Shown here piece after piece: positions 6,386 to 7,145 of a stretch of 7,145 nt of DNA (the first letter of the stretch is position 1; each line of letters opens with the position of its first letter). The position numbers were made by a program, and so were the translations under genes. The notes beneath the pieces are model-generated. The model saw only the letters and a program-made list of their open reading frames with translations, did not search any database and was not told the origin of the DNA. Source of the DNA: a candidate division WOR-1 bacterium RIFOXYB2_FULL_48_7 (GTDB lineage: Bacteria > Margulisbacteria > WOR-1 > O2-12-FULL-45-9 > XYB2-FULL-48-7); assembly GCA_001771615.1 (NCBI GenBank), contig MEUF01000066.1:1-7145 (forward strand), in the 5' to 3' direction.

Positions 6386-7145
6386 TCAACACCCTCGAAC
6401 CACTTAATATTGCCTTTAAATCATTGGCCGGCAATAAACTCCGCTCGCTGCTGACCACGATGGGGGTCATTATCGGTGTCGCCGCGGTTATCACCCTTGT
6501 TTCGATGGGTGAAGGTGCTAAAAGCTATATTATGAACCAGGTCGGTAGCTGGGGGATGGGATCCAACAGCATTACTGTCCAGCCGGGAAGTGGTGATGCC
6601 ACCGTTCCGGAATTGACTTTGACCCTTAGTGACGCCACAGCCCTGCGCCAAAAGGTAAACAATCTTCAATATCTGATGCCGGAATTTGTCGGCCGGGGAG
6701 AAATGGTTTTCGGCAAAAAAAAGTATCAGCCCAGCTTTACCATGGGGGTCTCGGCTGATTATCCTTTTGCCTATAAACAGGCGGCTGTCGAGGGCCGTTT
6801 TTTTTCCGCCGCGGATGAAGCGGGCCGCAAACATCTGGTCGTAATTGGCAAAACAATTGTCAAAAACCTTTTTGGCAACTATTCACCGGTTGGGGAAACA
6901 ATCAAGCTCAATGGTTCAGGCTTTATTGTTATCGGAGTGTTGGAAGAGAAGGGGACAATGCTTAGCTATGATATGGATGATATGGCCCTAATCCCCTCAA
7001 CGTTATCTGAGTCAGTCCTTAAAACCAACAAGATCTGGGAAATGTTTATTACCGTGAATAATGAGACCCAAGTCCCGCAGGCGATGGCCGAAATCCGCCA
7101 AATACTGCTGGAGAGGCATAAAAAAGAGGATTTTCATATGCATAA
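6382..7145 (+). CDS. MacB/FtsX-type ABC permease, 3'-truncated by window end
   Basis: Only the first 254 codons are visible and the frame is still open at the window edge. The N-terminus (NIAFKSLAGNKLRSLLTTMG) and the first membrane helix (about residues 22-42, ending VSMGEGAK) are classic for MacB-type permeases. From about residue 45 a long soluble segment begins, with hydrophobic beta strands and SITVQPGS, EGRFFSAADE, VIGKTIVKNLFG, VGETIKLNG and FIVIGVLEEKG. These match the MacB periplasmic core domain. The remaining three membrane helices should lie beyond the window. MacB-type permeases act by mechanotransmission: ATP-driven motions move the periplasmic domain and push substrate through the adaptor and TolC channel. 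The ATG overlaps the ATPase stop and has no obvious Shine-Dalgarno site of its own, so translation is probably coupled to the ATPase gene. Confidence 0.93.
   Translation, partial: MINTLEPLNIAFKSLAGNKLRSLLTTMGVIIGVAAVITLVSMGEGAKSYIMNQVGSWGMGSNSITVQPGSGDATVPELTLTLSDATALRQKVNNLQYLMPEFVGRGEMVFGKKKYQPSFTMGVSADYPFAYKQAAVEGRFFSAADEAGRKHLVVIGKTIVKNLFGNYSPVGETIKLNGSGFIVIGVLEEKGTMLSYDMDDMALIPSTLSESVLKTNKIWEMFITVNNETQVPQAMAEIRQILLERHKKEDFHMH

Noticed and set aside
6421..6834. Open frame of 137 codons on the - strand inside the permease gene
   Set aside because: The + strand frame encodes a clear MacB-type permease; the antisense translation is low-complexity and unlike any family I recognise.

Overview
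This window carries seven protein-coding genes, all on the + strand, in two blocks separated by one 82-base gap (3013-3094). It looks like chromosomal DNA of a diderm (outer-membrane) bacterium: there is a TolC-type outer-membrane factor with a type I signal peptide and a periplasmic adaptor. Shine-Dalgarno sites are strong, base composition is balanced, and genes are packed with 4-11 base overlaps. A little-studied lineage known mainly from metagenomes (for example the Margulisbacteria/Saganbacteria/Omnitrophota type) would fit, but that is a weak guess; nothing here fixes the taxonomy.

Block 1 (1-3012) is metabolic. It begins inside a cobalamin-dependent methionine synthase (metH type). The homocysteine-binding part is cut by the window edge, the pterin and B12 domains are complete, and the C-terminal S-adenosylmethionine reactivation domain is absent. 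Seven bases later comes an HMG-CoA-lyase-like (DRE-TIM) aldolase of the kind related to 4-hydroxy-2-oxovalerate aldolase. Its substrate is unknown.

Block 2 (3026-7145) is a transport operon. A promoter with perfect consensus -35, extended -10 and -10 elements is followed by three 9-base direct repeats over the expected transcription start. Next come a small AbrB/MazE/SpoVT-type DNA-binding protein, a TolC-like outer-membrane factor, a MacA/HlyD-like adaptor with a short hairpin, a MacB/LolD-class ATPase, and the first 254 codons of a MacB/FtsX-type permease that runs off the window. Together the last four encode a MacAB-TolC-like tripartite ABC exporter. The AbrB-like protein is the obvious candidate for its regulator. 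The substrate cannot be read from the sequence.

The most unusual structure is in metH. The linker between the homocysteine and pterin domains is encoded by two facing arrays of degenerate 7-base repeats (466-493 and 498-525). They form a long imperfect inverted repeat translated in frame, resembling a small palindromic element lodged in a gene. The promoter/repeat region at 3026-3082 is the second point of interest. The rest is a fairly ordinary gene neighbourhood, and I see no clear evidence of a wholly new multi-gene system.
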